DNA of 64,000 nucleotides from Lysobacter arvi. Its GTDB lineage: Bacteria; Pseudomonadota; Gammaproteobacteria; Xanthomonadales; Xanthomonadaceae. Below are positions 19,829-27,805 of this stretch, one piece after another. The DNA lies in assembly GCA_031216755.1 (NCBI GenBank), contig JARUHG010000001.1:496001-560000 (forward strand), read 5' to 3'. The first letter of the stretch is position 1, and the number at the start of each line of letters is the position of its first letter. The notes under the pieces were generated by a model. It had not been told where the DNA came from and did not search any database. It saw nothing but the letters and a program-made list of their open reading frames with translations. A program made the position numbers and the translations under genes.

Positions 19829-21178
19829 ATGCGCATTCGTACCAGCTTGATGGCAACCGCAGTGCTCATCGGCCTGGGTCTCGGCGGCCAGGCCATGGCA
19901 CAACAGACCAACGGCAACGGCGGTGAAGGCGACGACACCTTCACCGCGGCCGACAACTCCGACAACAGCACCTCCGATTCCTCCAACAACAGCACGGGCG
20001 ACAACCGCAACAACGACGGTTGGGCCGGCGCCGACAACGGCGCAGCCGCCGCCAACAACGGCGGAACCGCGACCAGCACCTACACCGACTCGTCGACCTT
20101 CAGCTCCACGTCCAGCACGATCGTCGCGACGACCGCGCTGGAAGGCGCCGTGTACGACGTCCGCACGTACGGCATCGGCAATGTCGCCACCAATGGCGGC
20201 AATGCCAATGGCGGCTCGGGCGGCGCCGGCGGCGATGGCTACGGCGGCGACGGCTACGGCGGCGAAGGCGGCGGTGGCGACGGCTACGGCGGCGACGGTG
20301 GCGCGGGTGGCGACGGCGGCTCGGGCGGCGACGGCGGCTCCGGCGGCTATGCCGTGAACGGCAGCGCGACCTCCGGCGATGCCAGCGTCGGCGACGCGAC
20401 CATCGGCGATTCGACGGCCGGCAACGGCGGTCGCGGCGGCGACACCTGGGACAACTACTCCGGGCGTGGCGGCGACACCGACAACGACAGCGGCGATGCG
20501 GGCGGCGCAAGCCTGGCCGGCTCGGCTGCGGGCGCCGAAGGCAGCGCCGGTGGCGGCGGTGGCGGCGGCGGTGGCAACAACGGCGGCAACGGCGGTGGCG
20601 GCAACGATGCCGGCAACGACGGCTCCGGCGGCGCCGGCGGCGCGGGCGGCACGGGCACCGGCGGTGCCGGTGGCGCAGGCGGTACGTCGACCGCAACCTC
20701 GACCGGCACGTCGGGCGCGGGCACCGGCACGTCCGGCGCGACCGCGGGCGACGGCGGTGCCAGCGGCACCGTGACCGCCAGCGCAGGCGGCGGCGGTGCG
20801 GGCGGTGCGGCCAGCAATGGCGACGCCAGCAACGGCAGCGCCGATGCCAGCGCGACCAACGGCTCGGCCACCGCCGGTGACGGCGCCGTGGCAGCGGCCG
20901 GCGCGACCGGCGGCGACGGCGGCGCGGGCGGCACCGGCAACGGTGCGGGCGGCACGGGCGGCACGGGCAACGGCGGCGTCGGCAACGGCGCGACCGGCGG
21001 TGCGGGCGGCGCGGGCGGCAGCAACATGGTCGATGCCGGCACGTTCGACATGTCCTCCACGATGACCGGTACCGCCAGCGGCGCGGCCGGCATCACCGTG
21101 GCAGCGCAGAACAGCGGCTTCTCCTCGCTGATCCAGCAGGGCATCACCGTCCAGGCCAACCTGACCGTCGGCCCGTAA
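19829..21178 (+). CDS. secreted Gly/Ala/Asn-rich protein, putative Fap-like fibre or adhesin subunit
   Basis: The 449-residue product has a signal peptide (MRIRTSLMATAVLIGLGLGG, cleavage near AMA-QQ). An Asn/Ser/Asp-rich segment of about 60 residues and a short Thr/Ser region (STFSSTSSTIVATTALEGAV) follow. About 280 residues are then dominated by Gly, Ala, Thr, Ser, Asp and Asn in short degenerate GG-containing repeats (GGDGYGG, GGAGGTGT). The C-terminal ~35 residues are non-repetitive and end ITVAAQNSGFSSLIQQGITV then QANLTV, the likely export or assembly signal. There are no cysteines. It is first in the operon with the C39 peptidase and FapF-like pore. No FapC-type CxxC is present, so the homology to classical Fap subunits is by context, not by sequence. 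Confidence 0.7.
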   Translation: MRIRTSLMATAVLIGLGLGGQAMAQQTNGNGGEGDDTFTAADNSDNSTSDSSNNSTGDNRNNDGWAGADNGAAAANNGGTATSTYTDSSTFSSTSSTIVATTALEGAVYDVRTYGIGNVATNGGNANGGSGGAGGDGYGGDGYGGEGGGGDGYGGDGGAGGDGGSGGDGGSGGYAVNGSATSGDASVGDATIGDSTAGNGGRGGDTWDNYSGRGGDTDNDSGDAGGASLAGSAAGAEGSAGGGGGGGGGNNGGNGGGGNDAGNDGSGGAGGAGGTGTGGAGGAGGTSTATSTGTSGAGTGTSGATAGDGGASGTVTASAGGGGAGGAASNGDASNGSADASATNGSATAGDGAVAAAGATGGDGGAGGTGNGAGGTGGTGNGGVGNGATGGAGGAGGSNMVDAGTFDMSSTMTGTASGAAGITVAAQNSGFSSLIQQGITVQANLTVGP

Positions 21179-21310
21179 GCGTTCCGCGATGCACGTGCGT
21201 CCTCGCGGCGCCCGTGCGTTCGAGTGCGCAGTTCGAGTCCCGCCGGCGGCGACGCCGGCGGGAACCTCGCAACGGCGCATGCGGAGCCACATCGGCAAGG
21301 AGTCATGACG

Positions 21311-21754
21311 ATGCAACGCAATCGTTCCATCGCATTGGGCGGCCTGGTCGGCGCGGCGATCTGGTCGGTCGCCGGGTTCGCCTGCGCGCAACAGGCGCTC
21401 GGGACCGCCTCCCAGCCCGTCGTTGCACCGGCGTCGGTCGCGCCGTCGTCCGTCGATGTCACCGTCGTCGACGCCACCCCCGCGCCCGACGACGCGTTCG
21501 GCACGGCCGTCGATCCTGGCGCGCTGTCCGATCTGCGCGGCGGCGACGCACAACTGGTCGACAACGACATCCTCGTCAACGGCCGCGTCGAGGACGCGAT
21601 CGCCGACGACGTACTCACCGGCAGCAACTCGGTCACCGCCGGTTCGTTCGCCAATGCCAGCGGCATTTCCACGGTGATCCAGAACACCGGCGCGAACGTG
21701 CTGATCCAGAACGCGATGATCGTGAACGTGAAGTTCGCGGACGCGGGCCCATGA
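21311..21754 (+). CDS. small exported Fap-operon protein with double-glycine motif
   Basis: ATG 21311 lies 8 nt after AAGGAG; an ATG at 21305 is too close to it. The 147-residue product has a signal peptide (SIALGGLVGAAIWSVAGFACA) and a Pro/Ala/Val-rich spacer. The motif AVDPGALSDLRGG ends at G77-G78. A domain of about 70 residues follows, ending STVIQNTGANVLIQNAMIVN. The RGG motif recurs in the fourth gene of the operon and the C-terminal QN-LIQ pattern recurs in the first. The stop overlaps the peptidase start (ATGA). It may be a minor or nucleator subunit; that is inference. Confidence 0.65.
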   Translation: MQRNRSIALGGLVGAAIWSVAGFACAQQALGTASQPVVAPASVAPSSVDVTVVDATPAPDDAFGTAVDPGALSDLRGGDAQLVDNDILVNGRVEDAIADDVLTGSNSVTAGSFANASGISTVIQNTGANVLIQNAMIVNVKFADAGP

Positions 21755-22452
21755 GCCTGCGGACATTCCGGCGCCGTGCGTGGGTCGCGGCATCGGCGTG
21801 GATCCTGGCGTCCGGCCTGGTGCAGGCCGGGACGGTGGACGTGCGCGCGCCACCGAACGGCGCCTACGCGCTGAAGGTGACCAGCCTGAAGGAAGCGCGC
21901 TTTCGCACCACCGTGCGCCAGCAGTACGACTTCAGCTGCGGCTCGGCCGCGACCGCGACGCTGCTGACCTATCAGTACGGCCATCCGGTCACCGAGGCCG
22001 AGGTGTTCATGCGCATGTACGAGACCGGCGACCAGGCGAAGATCCGCCAGCGCGGGTTCTCGCTGCTGGACATGCGTCGCTACCTGCGGTCGCTGGGCTT
22101 CGAGGCCGACGGCTTCGAACAGCCGCTCGACAAGCTCGTCGCCGAAGGGCTGCCGGCCATCGTGCTGCTCAACGATCGCGGCTACCGCCATTTCGTGGTG
22201 GTGAAGGGATTCCGCAACGAGCGCGTGCTGCTCGGCGATCCCGCACGCGGCACGCGCGCGATGCCGCGCTCGCGTTTCGAGAAGTTGTGGGACAACCGCA
22301 TCCTGTTCGTCGTGCACAACCGTCGCGACCGCGCGCAGTTCAACATGCCGCGCGACTGGCGCACAGCGCCACCGGCGCCGCTGGATGCCGGCATCGCCCG
22401 CGACAGCCTGTACAACATCGTGACGCCCCGGCGTGGCCCGGGCGACATCTGA
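21751..22452 (+). CDS. C39-like cysteine peptidase, FapD-like
   Basis: The 233-residue product has a signal peptide (RRRAWVAASAWILASGLVQA) and a papain-fold C39-type domain. Its residues are Q57/Q58 and C63 in QQYDFSCGSAATATLLTYQYG-type sequence, H147 in GYRHFVVVKGF and D163 in LLGDPARG, a complete Cys-His-Asp triad. C39 peptidases usually cut after double glycines. Pseudomonas FapD is a periplasmic member of this class and is needed for fibre export. Here it overlaps the preceding gene and lies between two genes whose products share an RGG motif, so these are natural candidate substrates. It has no transporter domain. Confidence 0.85.
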   Translation: MSLRTFRRRAWVAASAWILASGLVQAGTVDVRAPPNGAYALKVTSLKEARFRTTVRQQYDFSCGSAATATLLTYQYGHPVTEAEVFMRMYETGDQAKIRQRGFSLLDMRRYLRSLGFEADGFEQPLDKLVAEGLPAIVLLNDRGYRHFVVVKGFRNERVLLGDPARGTRAMPRSRFEKLWDNRILFVVHNRRDRAQFNMPRDWRTAPPAPLDAGIARDSLYNIVTPRRGPGDI

Positions 22453-22466
22453 CGGAGGGTTCGACG

Positions 22467-22961
22467 ATGAACTCGCCTTCGATCCAATACGCGCTCATCG
22501 TGGCGCTGGCCTGGTGCGCACCGGTGCTGGCCGCACCGCCCGCCGATGCGCTGGGTGTCGAATGGGTCGCCGTGGACCCCGCGCGGCTGGACGACATGCG
22601 CGGTGGCTTCATGACGGCCGGCGGCACGGCGCTGTCGTTCGGCATCGAGCGTGCGGTGTTCGTCAACGGCGAACTGCTGGCCACCACGCGCGTGCAGATT
22701 CCCGACGTCGCGCGCATGACCGCCGACCAGGCGCGCGAGCTGCAGCGCTTCAACGACGGCGTGGTGGTGCAGGTGGGCAACGGCAATACCTTCCAGCCGG
22801 CCGGTGCGCCGGGCGGCGTCGTCATCCAGAACACGCTGGACGGCCAGGACATCCGCGCCCTCACCACCGTGAACGTCGGCGTCGACACGCTGCAGGCGTT
22901 CCAGGACCTGAACACGCAATCGACCCTGCACAACGCGATGGTGACGGCGACCGCGCCCTGA
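22467..22961 (+). CDS. second small exported Fap-operon protein with double-glycine motif
   Basis: The 164-residue product has a signal peptide (IQYALIVALAWCAPVLAAP). VAVDPARLDDMRGG ends at G46-G47, matching the motif of the protein encoded at 21311-21754 position for position. The remainder contains FGIERAVFVNGELLATTRV, a GNGNTFQPAG turn and the C-terminal VVIQNTLDGQDIRALTTVNV. ACGGAGGG precedes the ATG. The two small proteins look like diverged paralogues; their role beside the peptidase and pore is inferred. Confidence 0.65.
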   Translation: MNSPSIQYALIVALAWCAPVLAAPPADALGVEWVAVDPARLDDMRGGFMTAGGTALSFGIERAVFVNGELLATTRVQIPDVARMTADQARELQRFNDGVVVQVGNGNTFQPAGAPGGVVIQNTLDGQDIRALTTVNVGVDTLQAFQDLNTQSTLHNAMVTATAP

Positions 22962-23026
22962 TTCGGCCTCGCATCGCGTTGTAACCGGATGGACCTCCCG
23001 GCACGGCCGCACCCGAAGGACGACGC

Positions 23027-24478
23027 ATGAGAAGGACGCCGCAGTTGCCCCGCCGCCTGATGCTCGCCCCGTGCCTGTGGTATGCCGCCGCCGCGGCCGC
23101 CCAGGCGCAGGACCAGTGGCAGGGACTGGAGCCGGCCCGGCCGGCTGCGCAGCCTCAGGCGGCCGGGGTTCTTCCGCCCACGCACCAGGCGGCGCCTGCG
23201 TCGAAGGAGCGGTCGCTCGACGAACTGCAGCGCGAGATCAACGCGCAGACACAGCGCCTGGAAGCACTGCGCCAGTCGCTCGCGCAGCAGGAACAGGCGG
23301 TCGCGAACCTGCAACGCGCGCTCGACGAAGAACGCTTGGATGCCGAACGCGGCGCCGGTGCCGCACCGGGCGCCGTGCTCCCGACACTCGCGCAACAGGC
23401 GCCCGCGGCTTCGCAGCCGCCGGCGGCCGCCCCGCGCCAGGCCCAGGCATCGCCGGCCCAACCGCAGGGCCAGCAGGCGCAGAAGCAGAAGCCGGTCGGG
23501 CAGGCGCCCGAAGCCGCGATGCGCCCGCCGGAAGTCGCGCAGATCTTCGACCAGCCCGGCGTGCTCACCCCGTCGGGCAAGTTCATCCTGGAGCCCTCGC
23601 TGCAGTACGGCTATTCGGCGAACGACCGCGTCGCGCTGGTCGGTTACACGGTGATCCCGGCGATCCTCATCGGGCTGATCGACGTACGCCAGGTGAAGAC
23701 GACGTCCGGCATCGGCACGCTCACCGGACGCATGGGCATCGGCGGCCGTGCGGAAGTCGAGGTGAAGGTGCCGTACGTCTACCTCAACGGCGACACCGTC
23801 AGTCGCGAGATCTTCACCGGCAGCGCGCAGGACCGCGTGTTCAACGCCAGCGGCGATGGGCTGGGCGACATCGAGGCGACCGCGCGTTACCAGCTCAATC
23901 GCGGCGGACCGGACAAGGCGTTCTACATCGGCTGGCTGCGTTACAAGAGCCGCACCGGCAAGGACCTGTTCGAGGTCACCACCGATTGCGTGCAGCGCTG
24001 CATCCAGAACGCGACGGGCACCGGGCTGCCATTGGAGCTTCCCACCGGCACCGGCTTCGAGGCGATCCAGCCGGGCGTGACGTGGCTGTATCCCTCCGAT
24101 CCGGTCGTGTTCTTCGGCACCTTCAGTTATCTCTACAACTTCGAACGCAGCAACGTCTCCCGTCGCGTGCTGGGACGCGAGGAGGAATTCCTCGGCGACG
24201 TGCAGGCCGGCGACATCTGGGGCTTCAACCTCGGCATGGGCCTGGCGCTCAACGAAAAGGCGTCCATCAGCCTGGGCTACGACACCAGTCTGATCGGCAA
24301 GACGAAGCAGAACGGTCGCGAATCGCCGGGCGCCGTGCGCCTGACCCTCGGCACGTTGCTGCTGGGCGGGACGTATCGCTTCAGTGATCGCTGGTCGCTC
24401 AATGTCGCACTCGGCGTGGGCGTGACGCGCGACACGCCGGACATGACGCTGACGGCGCGCGTGCCGATTTCGTTCTGA
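23027..24478 (+). CDS. FapF-like outer-membrane amyloid secretion pore
   Basis: The 483-residue product has a signal peptide (cleavage near AAQAQ), a coiled coil at about 63-106 (SLDELQREINAQTQRLEALR onward) and a Gln/Pro/Ala-rich linker at about 110-165. A C-terminal ~310-residue beta-barrel begins at FDQPGVLTPSGKFILEPSLQ and ends in the aromatic-terminated ARVPISF. This N-terminal coiled coil plus barrel layout, and the GVLTP...EPSLQY...GYTVIPAILIGLIDVR segment, match FapF, the trimeric gate that exports Fap subunits. It closes the operon. The two cysteines in DCVQRCIQN could form an extracellular-loop disulfide. Confidence 0.82.
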   Translation: MRRTPQLPRRLMLAPCLWYAAAAAAQAQDQWQGLEPARPAAQPQAAGVLPPTHQAAPASKERSLDELQREINAQTQRLEALRQSLAQQEQAVANLQRALDEERLDAERGAGAAPGAVLPTLAQQAPAASQPPAAAPRQAQASPAQPQGQQAQKQKPVGQAPEAAMRPPEVAQIFDQPGVLTPSGKFILEPSLQYGYSANDRVALVGYTVIPAILIGLIDVRQVKTTSGIGTLTGRMGIGGRAEVEVKVPYVYLNGDTVSREIFTGSAQDRVFNASGDGLGDIEATARYQLNRGGPDKAFYIGWLRYKSRTGKDLFEVTTDCVQRCIQNATGTGLPLELPTGTGFEAIQPGVTWLYPSDPVVFFGTFSYLYNFERSNVSRRVLGREEEFLGDVQAGDIWGFNLGMGLALNEKASISLGYDTSLIGKTKQNGRESPGAVRLTLGTLLLGGTYRFSDRWSLNVALGVGVTRDTPDMTLTARVPISF

Positions 24479-24499
24479 AGGGCGACGACCTTTGTCGTC

Positions 24500-24587
24500 A
24501 TTCCAGCGAAAGCTGGAATCCATCTTGCGGTTTCCCGACGTCTCGCCGCCGCGCGAAGATCAAAATGGATTCCAGCGTTCGCTGGAA
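24500..24587. repeat. two TTCCAGC palindromes in opposite orientation
   Basis: ATTCCAGC-GAAA-GCTGGAAT (24500-24519) and TTCCAGCG-TT-CGCTGGAA (24570-24587) lie in the 267-nt gap after the FapF-like gene. The flank GATCAAAATGGATTCCAGC of the second recurs near 53.09 and 53.32 kb, so this is a dispersed REP-like family. They may also act as mRNA ends for the operon. No gene is seen in 24479-24745. Confidence 0.65.
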
Positions 24588-24745
24588 CGACGGGCCATGC
24601 GGGTGCGACGATGGCATCGGTTCGACCTTCACACCTGTTTCACTGCGGAAGGTTCTATCTCGCGATCACGCGCGCGGCGCCACTAGCGTCGCGCCGGAAG
24701 TTCGCAACGGCTTTCCCTTCCGCCCAACAGTCACGGAGAAGGCTC

Positions 24746-25297
24746 ATGAAACGACTCGTCCTCGGCGCGATCCTGTCGGTCGCGCTGGCCGGCTGCGCGA
24801 GTACGCCGACGGTGCACACCGACTACGATCCGGCCGCGCAGTTCGGCAGCTACCGCACGTATACGTGGCTCAAGAAGCCCGAAGGCCGCTCGCCGCTGGT
24901 CGAGCAGCGCGTGGTCGCGGCGATCGACGCCAAGCTGTCCGCGCACGGCTGGCGGCAGACCAGCGACACCAATGCCGACGTGGGCCTGGTCGCGAACGTC
25001 GCCACGCAGCAACAGCAGACACTCGACACGTTCTACAGCGGCCCCGCGTGGGGCGGCTACGGGTGGGGACGCTGGGGCGGCGTGGGCATGGGCTCGGCGA
25101 CGACGACCGTCCGCAATTACGAAGTCGGCACGCTGGTGGTCGACATGTTCGACATGAAGACCAGGCAGGCGATCTGGCGCGGCACCGCGTCGGGCACCGT
25201 GCCCGACTCGCCCGAGGACGTGAACGCGAAAGCGCAGGCCGGCGTCGACAAGATGTTCGCCAACTTCCCGCCGGGAAGCGCGCCCGCCGCGAAGTGA
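24746..25297 (+). CDS. DUF4136 lipoprotein
   Basis: The 183-residue product has a lipoprotein signal with lipobox LAGC (MKRLVLGAILSVALAGCAS), so it is lipidated at C17. The DUF4136 pattern follows: TDYDPAAQFGSYRTYTWLK, a Gly/Trp-rich loop (GGYGWGRWGGVG), then YEVGTLVVDMFDMKTRQAIW and SPEDVNAKAQAGVDKMF. CGGAGAAGG precedes the ATG. The function of the family is unknown. It lies alone after the Fap-like operon and its palindromes. Confidence 0.85.
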   Translation: MKRLVLGAILSVALAGCASTPTVHTDYDPAAQFGSYRTYTWLKKPEGRSPLVEQRVVAAIDAKLSAHGWRQTSDTNADVGLVANVATQQQQTLDTFYSGPAWGGYGWGRWGGVGMGSATTTVRNYEVGTLVVDMFDMKTRQAIWRGTASGTVPDSPEDVNAKAQAGVDKMFANFPPGSAPAAK

Positions 25298-25381
25298 GCG
25301 GGCGTTCGCCGCGACGCGCCGCACGCAAGGCAGAAGGCCGGCGTCATGCCGGCCTTCGTGTATGGCGATCCCGAGGCCGGA

Positions 25382-26212
25382 TCAGACGCGCCTGAAATAG
25401 AAGCCCGCGTAGTGGTCGAGCGTGCAATCGGGTTCGAACGGAACGCGCAGGTGGCGTTCCTTCGACTGCCACTGGTCTTCCAGGCGGTAGCCCAGTTCTT
25501 CCATCTGCGCGACGAACTCGGGCTTGGCCATCACGCGGTACGGCAGCACCGCCTTGCCGATGTTCTGCAAGGTGACGTAGCCACGCCGTGGATGCACCGG
25601 CGTGAGGTTCACCAGCACGTGCGTGGGCGGCGAGGGCAGGCGGCCGAGGAGTTCGGGCAGCGTGTAATCCAGGTATTGCAATGCGCCGCAGGTGATCAGC
25701 ACATCGTGATCGCTGGCGGCGTCCGGATCGTCGGCGAAATGCAGCAGCCCCTGCGGATCGTTCTCGCGCGCCCAGTTGCGTCCGGCATCCATCACCGCCG
25801 GGACGTCGTGCACGCGCCACTCCATCGTGCGCGGGTAATCCAGGTACCGACGGAAGCCGTAGTACGTCACGCCGATGTGGCCGCCCAGGTCGAAGATGCG
25901 ATGGCGACCCTGCGCGAGCAGTCGCGAGAGCCAGTGCACCATCGGGTAATCGCTCACGCGGATGCTGCGGTGGCGGTCCATGTACATCCCCGTGGTGGCG
26001 GGCTGGTCGTAGCTGGTCGGCAGCGACGGCGCGGCGGCCAGCGCCTGCGCGCGCGAGTCGTAGGCGCCGTAGTACGCATTGCCGCCGTGGTACGGGCGGT
26101 TGAACAGGCGCCGATACAGCGGCCGCGCGACCAGGCGGACACCGGGAAGCTCGGCGGTTTCGATGGCGATGCGCACCAGGTGCCGTTTGGCCATCAGCGT
26201 TTCATGTTGCAC
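25382..26212 (-). CDS. putative methyltransferase, TIGR04325 family
   Basis: The 276-residue product contains HRIFDLGGHIGVTYYGFRRY, a class I SAM-binding-like motif, followed by WRVHDVPAVMDAGR, HDVLITCGALQYLDYTL and a C-terminal HYAGFYFRR. This layout matches the TIGR04325 group often seen among surface polysaccharide genes. GTG 26212 is favoured because AAGGGG precedes it; an ATG at 26194 gives MAKRHLV. The substrate is unknown, and no polysaccharide genes are adjacent. Confidence 0.75.
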   Translation of the reverse strand: MQHETLMAKRHLVRIAIETAELPGVRLVARPLYRRLFNRPYHGGNAYYGAYDSRAQALAAAPSLPTSYDQPATTGMYMDRHRSIRVSDYPMVHWLSRLLAQGRHRIFDLGGHIGVTYYGFRRYLDYPRTMEWRVHDVPAVMDAGRNWARENDPQGLLHFADDPDAASDHDVLITCGALQYLDYTLPELLGRLPSPPTHVLVNLTPVHPRRGYVTLQNIGKAVLPYRVMAKPEFVAQMEELGYRLEDQWQSKERHLRVPFEPDCTLDHYAGFYFRRV

Positions 26213-26277
26213 GGGGATCCCCTTCCGATCGTCTCAGGGAAGCAAACGCGCTTGGCGGGGAAAAGGGGACGTCGACG

Positions 26278-27360
26278 TCAGGGGGTGCGCAGGGCGTCCA
26301 GGCGCTCGCCGTAGGCCGCGCGCGTGTCGCCATCGCTCAGTGCCTGCGCCTGGGCGAGCGAGCGGATCGCCGGCCGGATGCGGCCTGCCTTGAGATAGGC
26401 GTTGGCGAGCGCCGAGTGGAAGCGGTGCTCCTGCGGTTGCAGGTCGACGGCGCGCCGGTACTCGCGGATCGCGCGCGGAAGATCGCCCGCGTTCTCGGCA
26501 TTCACCGCCTGCATGAAGGCGTGGAAGGGATCGGTGCGCTGCACCTTCGCCAGCCGCTGGCGGTATTCGGCTTCCAGCGCTCGATCCCCCATGCGCGCGG
26601 CCAGCCCGGCAAGATTGAACAGCGCGCTGGTGTTGGCCGGGTCCAGCGCCAGCGCGTGGCGGTAGGCCTGCTCGCCGCCGCGCGGATCGCCGCTGCGCGT
26701 ACGCACGACGCCGACGTTGCTCCAGTAGCCGGCATAGTCGGGATCGAGCGACAGGGCGGTGTCCAGCAGCGACAGCGCCGCGGCGTGGTCGGCAGCGGCC
26801 AGCCGTTCGACGGCGAGGTTGTTGTAGTAATGCGCGATCAGCCGCGTGGACGTGATCGGCTTGGGGCGATCGCGCGGGATGATCCGGTCGCCCGCGACAT
26901 CGACCGTATAACGCCGCGCGCCCGCGCGCACCGAGGCGTTGACGTGGTTGCTCAGGTACAGCGTGCCGTCGGCCTGGCGGAAGCCGAGGATCTGCTCGAT
27001 CTCCTGCGGCGTCGCGTCCAGTCCGGCCTCTTTCGCCAGCGCGAGGAACAGCATCGTGAAGGTGAGGCAGTTGGCCGCGCGCGTTTCGTACGCCTGTGCG
27101 ACGGTGAAGTTGGCGGTCTCGACGTACGTCATGCCCAGCCCTTCCGGCGCGAACATGAAGCTGCCCAGGCGTTGCAGGCGCGCGTGGGGCGCCGGCGCGT
27201 CGTGCAGGAGTTCGCGGTGGAGGCGCTCGCGCAGTGGCGCGGGCAACGCCATGACTTCGTCCGGCGGCGCGACGCCCGCCTGGGCCACCGCGCGTCCCAC
27301 CGGAGACAGGAGCGCCGCGCACAGAAGCACGAGAACCAGCGCGAAGGGCGTGCTGCGCAT
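26278..27360 (-). CDS. exported transglutaminase-like and TPR protein
   Basis: The 360-residue product starts with a signal peptide (FALVLVLLCAALLSPVGRAVA). A transglutaminase-like core has AYETRAANCLTFTMLFLALA (putative catalytic Cys) and LSNHVNASV (putative His). The C-terminal half is about five TPR units, for example AAALSLLDTALSLDPDYAGY and ALFNLAGLAARMGDRALEAEY. It resembles the tetratricopeptide/transglutaminase periplasmic proteins common in Xanthomonadaceae; substrate unknown. It is divergent from the zinc-finger gene at 27507. Confidence 0.75.
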   Translation of the reverse strand: MRSTPFALVLVLLCAALLSPVGRAVAQAGVAPPDEVMALPAPLRERLHRELLHDAPAPHARLQRLGSFMFAPEGLGMTYVETANFTVAQAYETRAANCLTFTMLFLALAKEAGLDATPQEIEQILGFRQADGTLYLSNHVNASVRAGARRYTVDVAGDRIIPRDRPKPITSTRLIAHYYNNLAVERLAAADHAAALSLLDTALSLDPDYAGYWSNVGVVRTRSGDPRGGEQAYRHALALDPANTSALFNLAGLAARMGDRALEAEYRQRLAKVQRTDPFHAFMQAVNAENAGDLPRAIREYRRAVDLQPQEHRFHSALANAYLKAGRIRPAIRSLAQAQALSDGDTRAAYGERLDALRTP

Positions 27361-27506
27361 CGACGAACGCCTTGCGGTCCCGAGGGCCGCGATAACGCCT
27401 GCGCCGAGTGTAGTCCGCACGCCGGAAAGCGCGCGTGGAGGCGTGCGCGGGAAGTTCAGCGCACCGGCGCTATGCTCAGGGCCGGTTCCACGCAGGAGAT
27501 TCGGAC

Positions 27507-27773
27507 ATGGCCACCGGTTGGGCAGGCGACGGCGCGGTGCAGGACCAGATCGACGCGACGGTGAAGGACGGCATCCAGCGCGCACGCAGCCGATTGCCGC
27601 AGGGGCCGGGCCTGACGCATTGCGAGGAATGCGAGGCGGAGATCCCGCAGGCCCGTCGCGATGCCGTCCCCGGCGTGCGCCTGTGCATCGCCTGCCAGCA
27701 AGCGCGCGACGCCGAAGAGGCCGCCTTCTCCGGCTACAACCGTCGCGGCAGCAAGGATTCGCAGCTGCGCTGA
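27507..27773 (+). CDS. TraR/DksA C4-type zinc finger protein (YbiI-like)
   Basis: The 88-residue product has the four-cysteine finger HCEECEAEIPQARR...GVRLCIACQ typical of TraR/DksA proteins that enter the RNA polymerase secondary channel. It lacks the long coiled coil of DksA and matches the size of E. coli YbiI. CAGGAG at 27493-27498 precedes the ATG. It is a single gene, divergent from the transglutaminase gene and convergent with the GMC gene. Its role on RNA polymerase is inferred. Confidence 0.85.
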   Translation: MATGWAGDGAVQDQIDATVKDGIQRARSRLPQGPGLTHCEECEAEIPQARRDAVPGVRLCIACQQARDAEEAAFSGYNRRGSKDSQLR

Positions 27774-27805
27774 GCCGCGCGGATCGGGGCGCAACGGCGT
27801 TCCGC

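Noticed and set aside
20455-21178. Pro/Ala/Val-rich frames antisense to the Gly-rich secreted protein gene
   Set aside because: GGC/GCC repeats read in other frames give proline-, arginine- or alanine-rich ghosts. Only the plus frame has a signal peptide, ribosome site and non-repetitive C-terminus.
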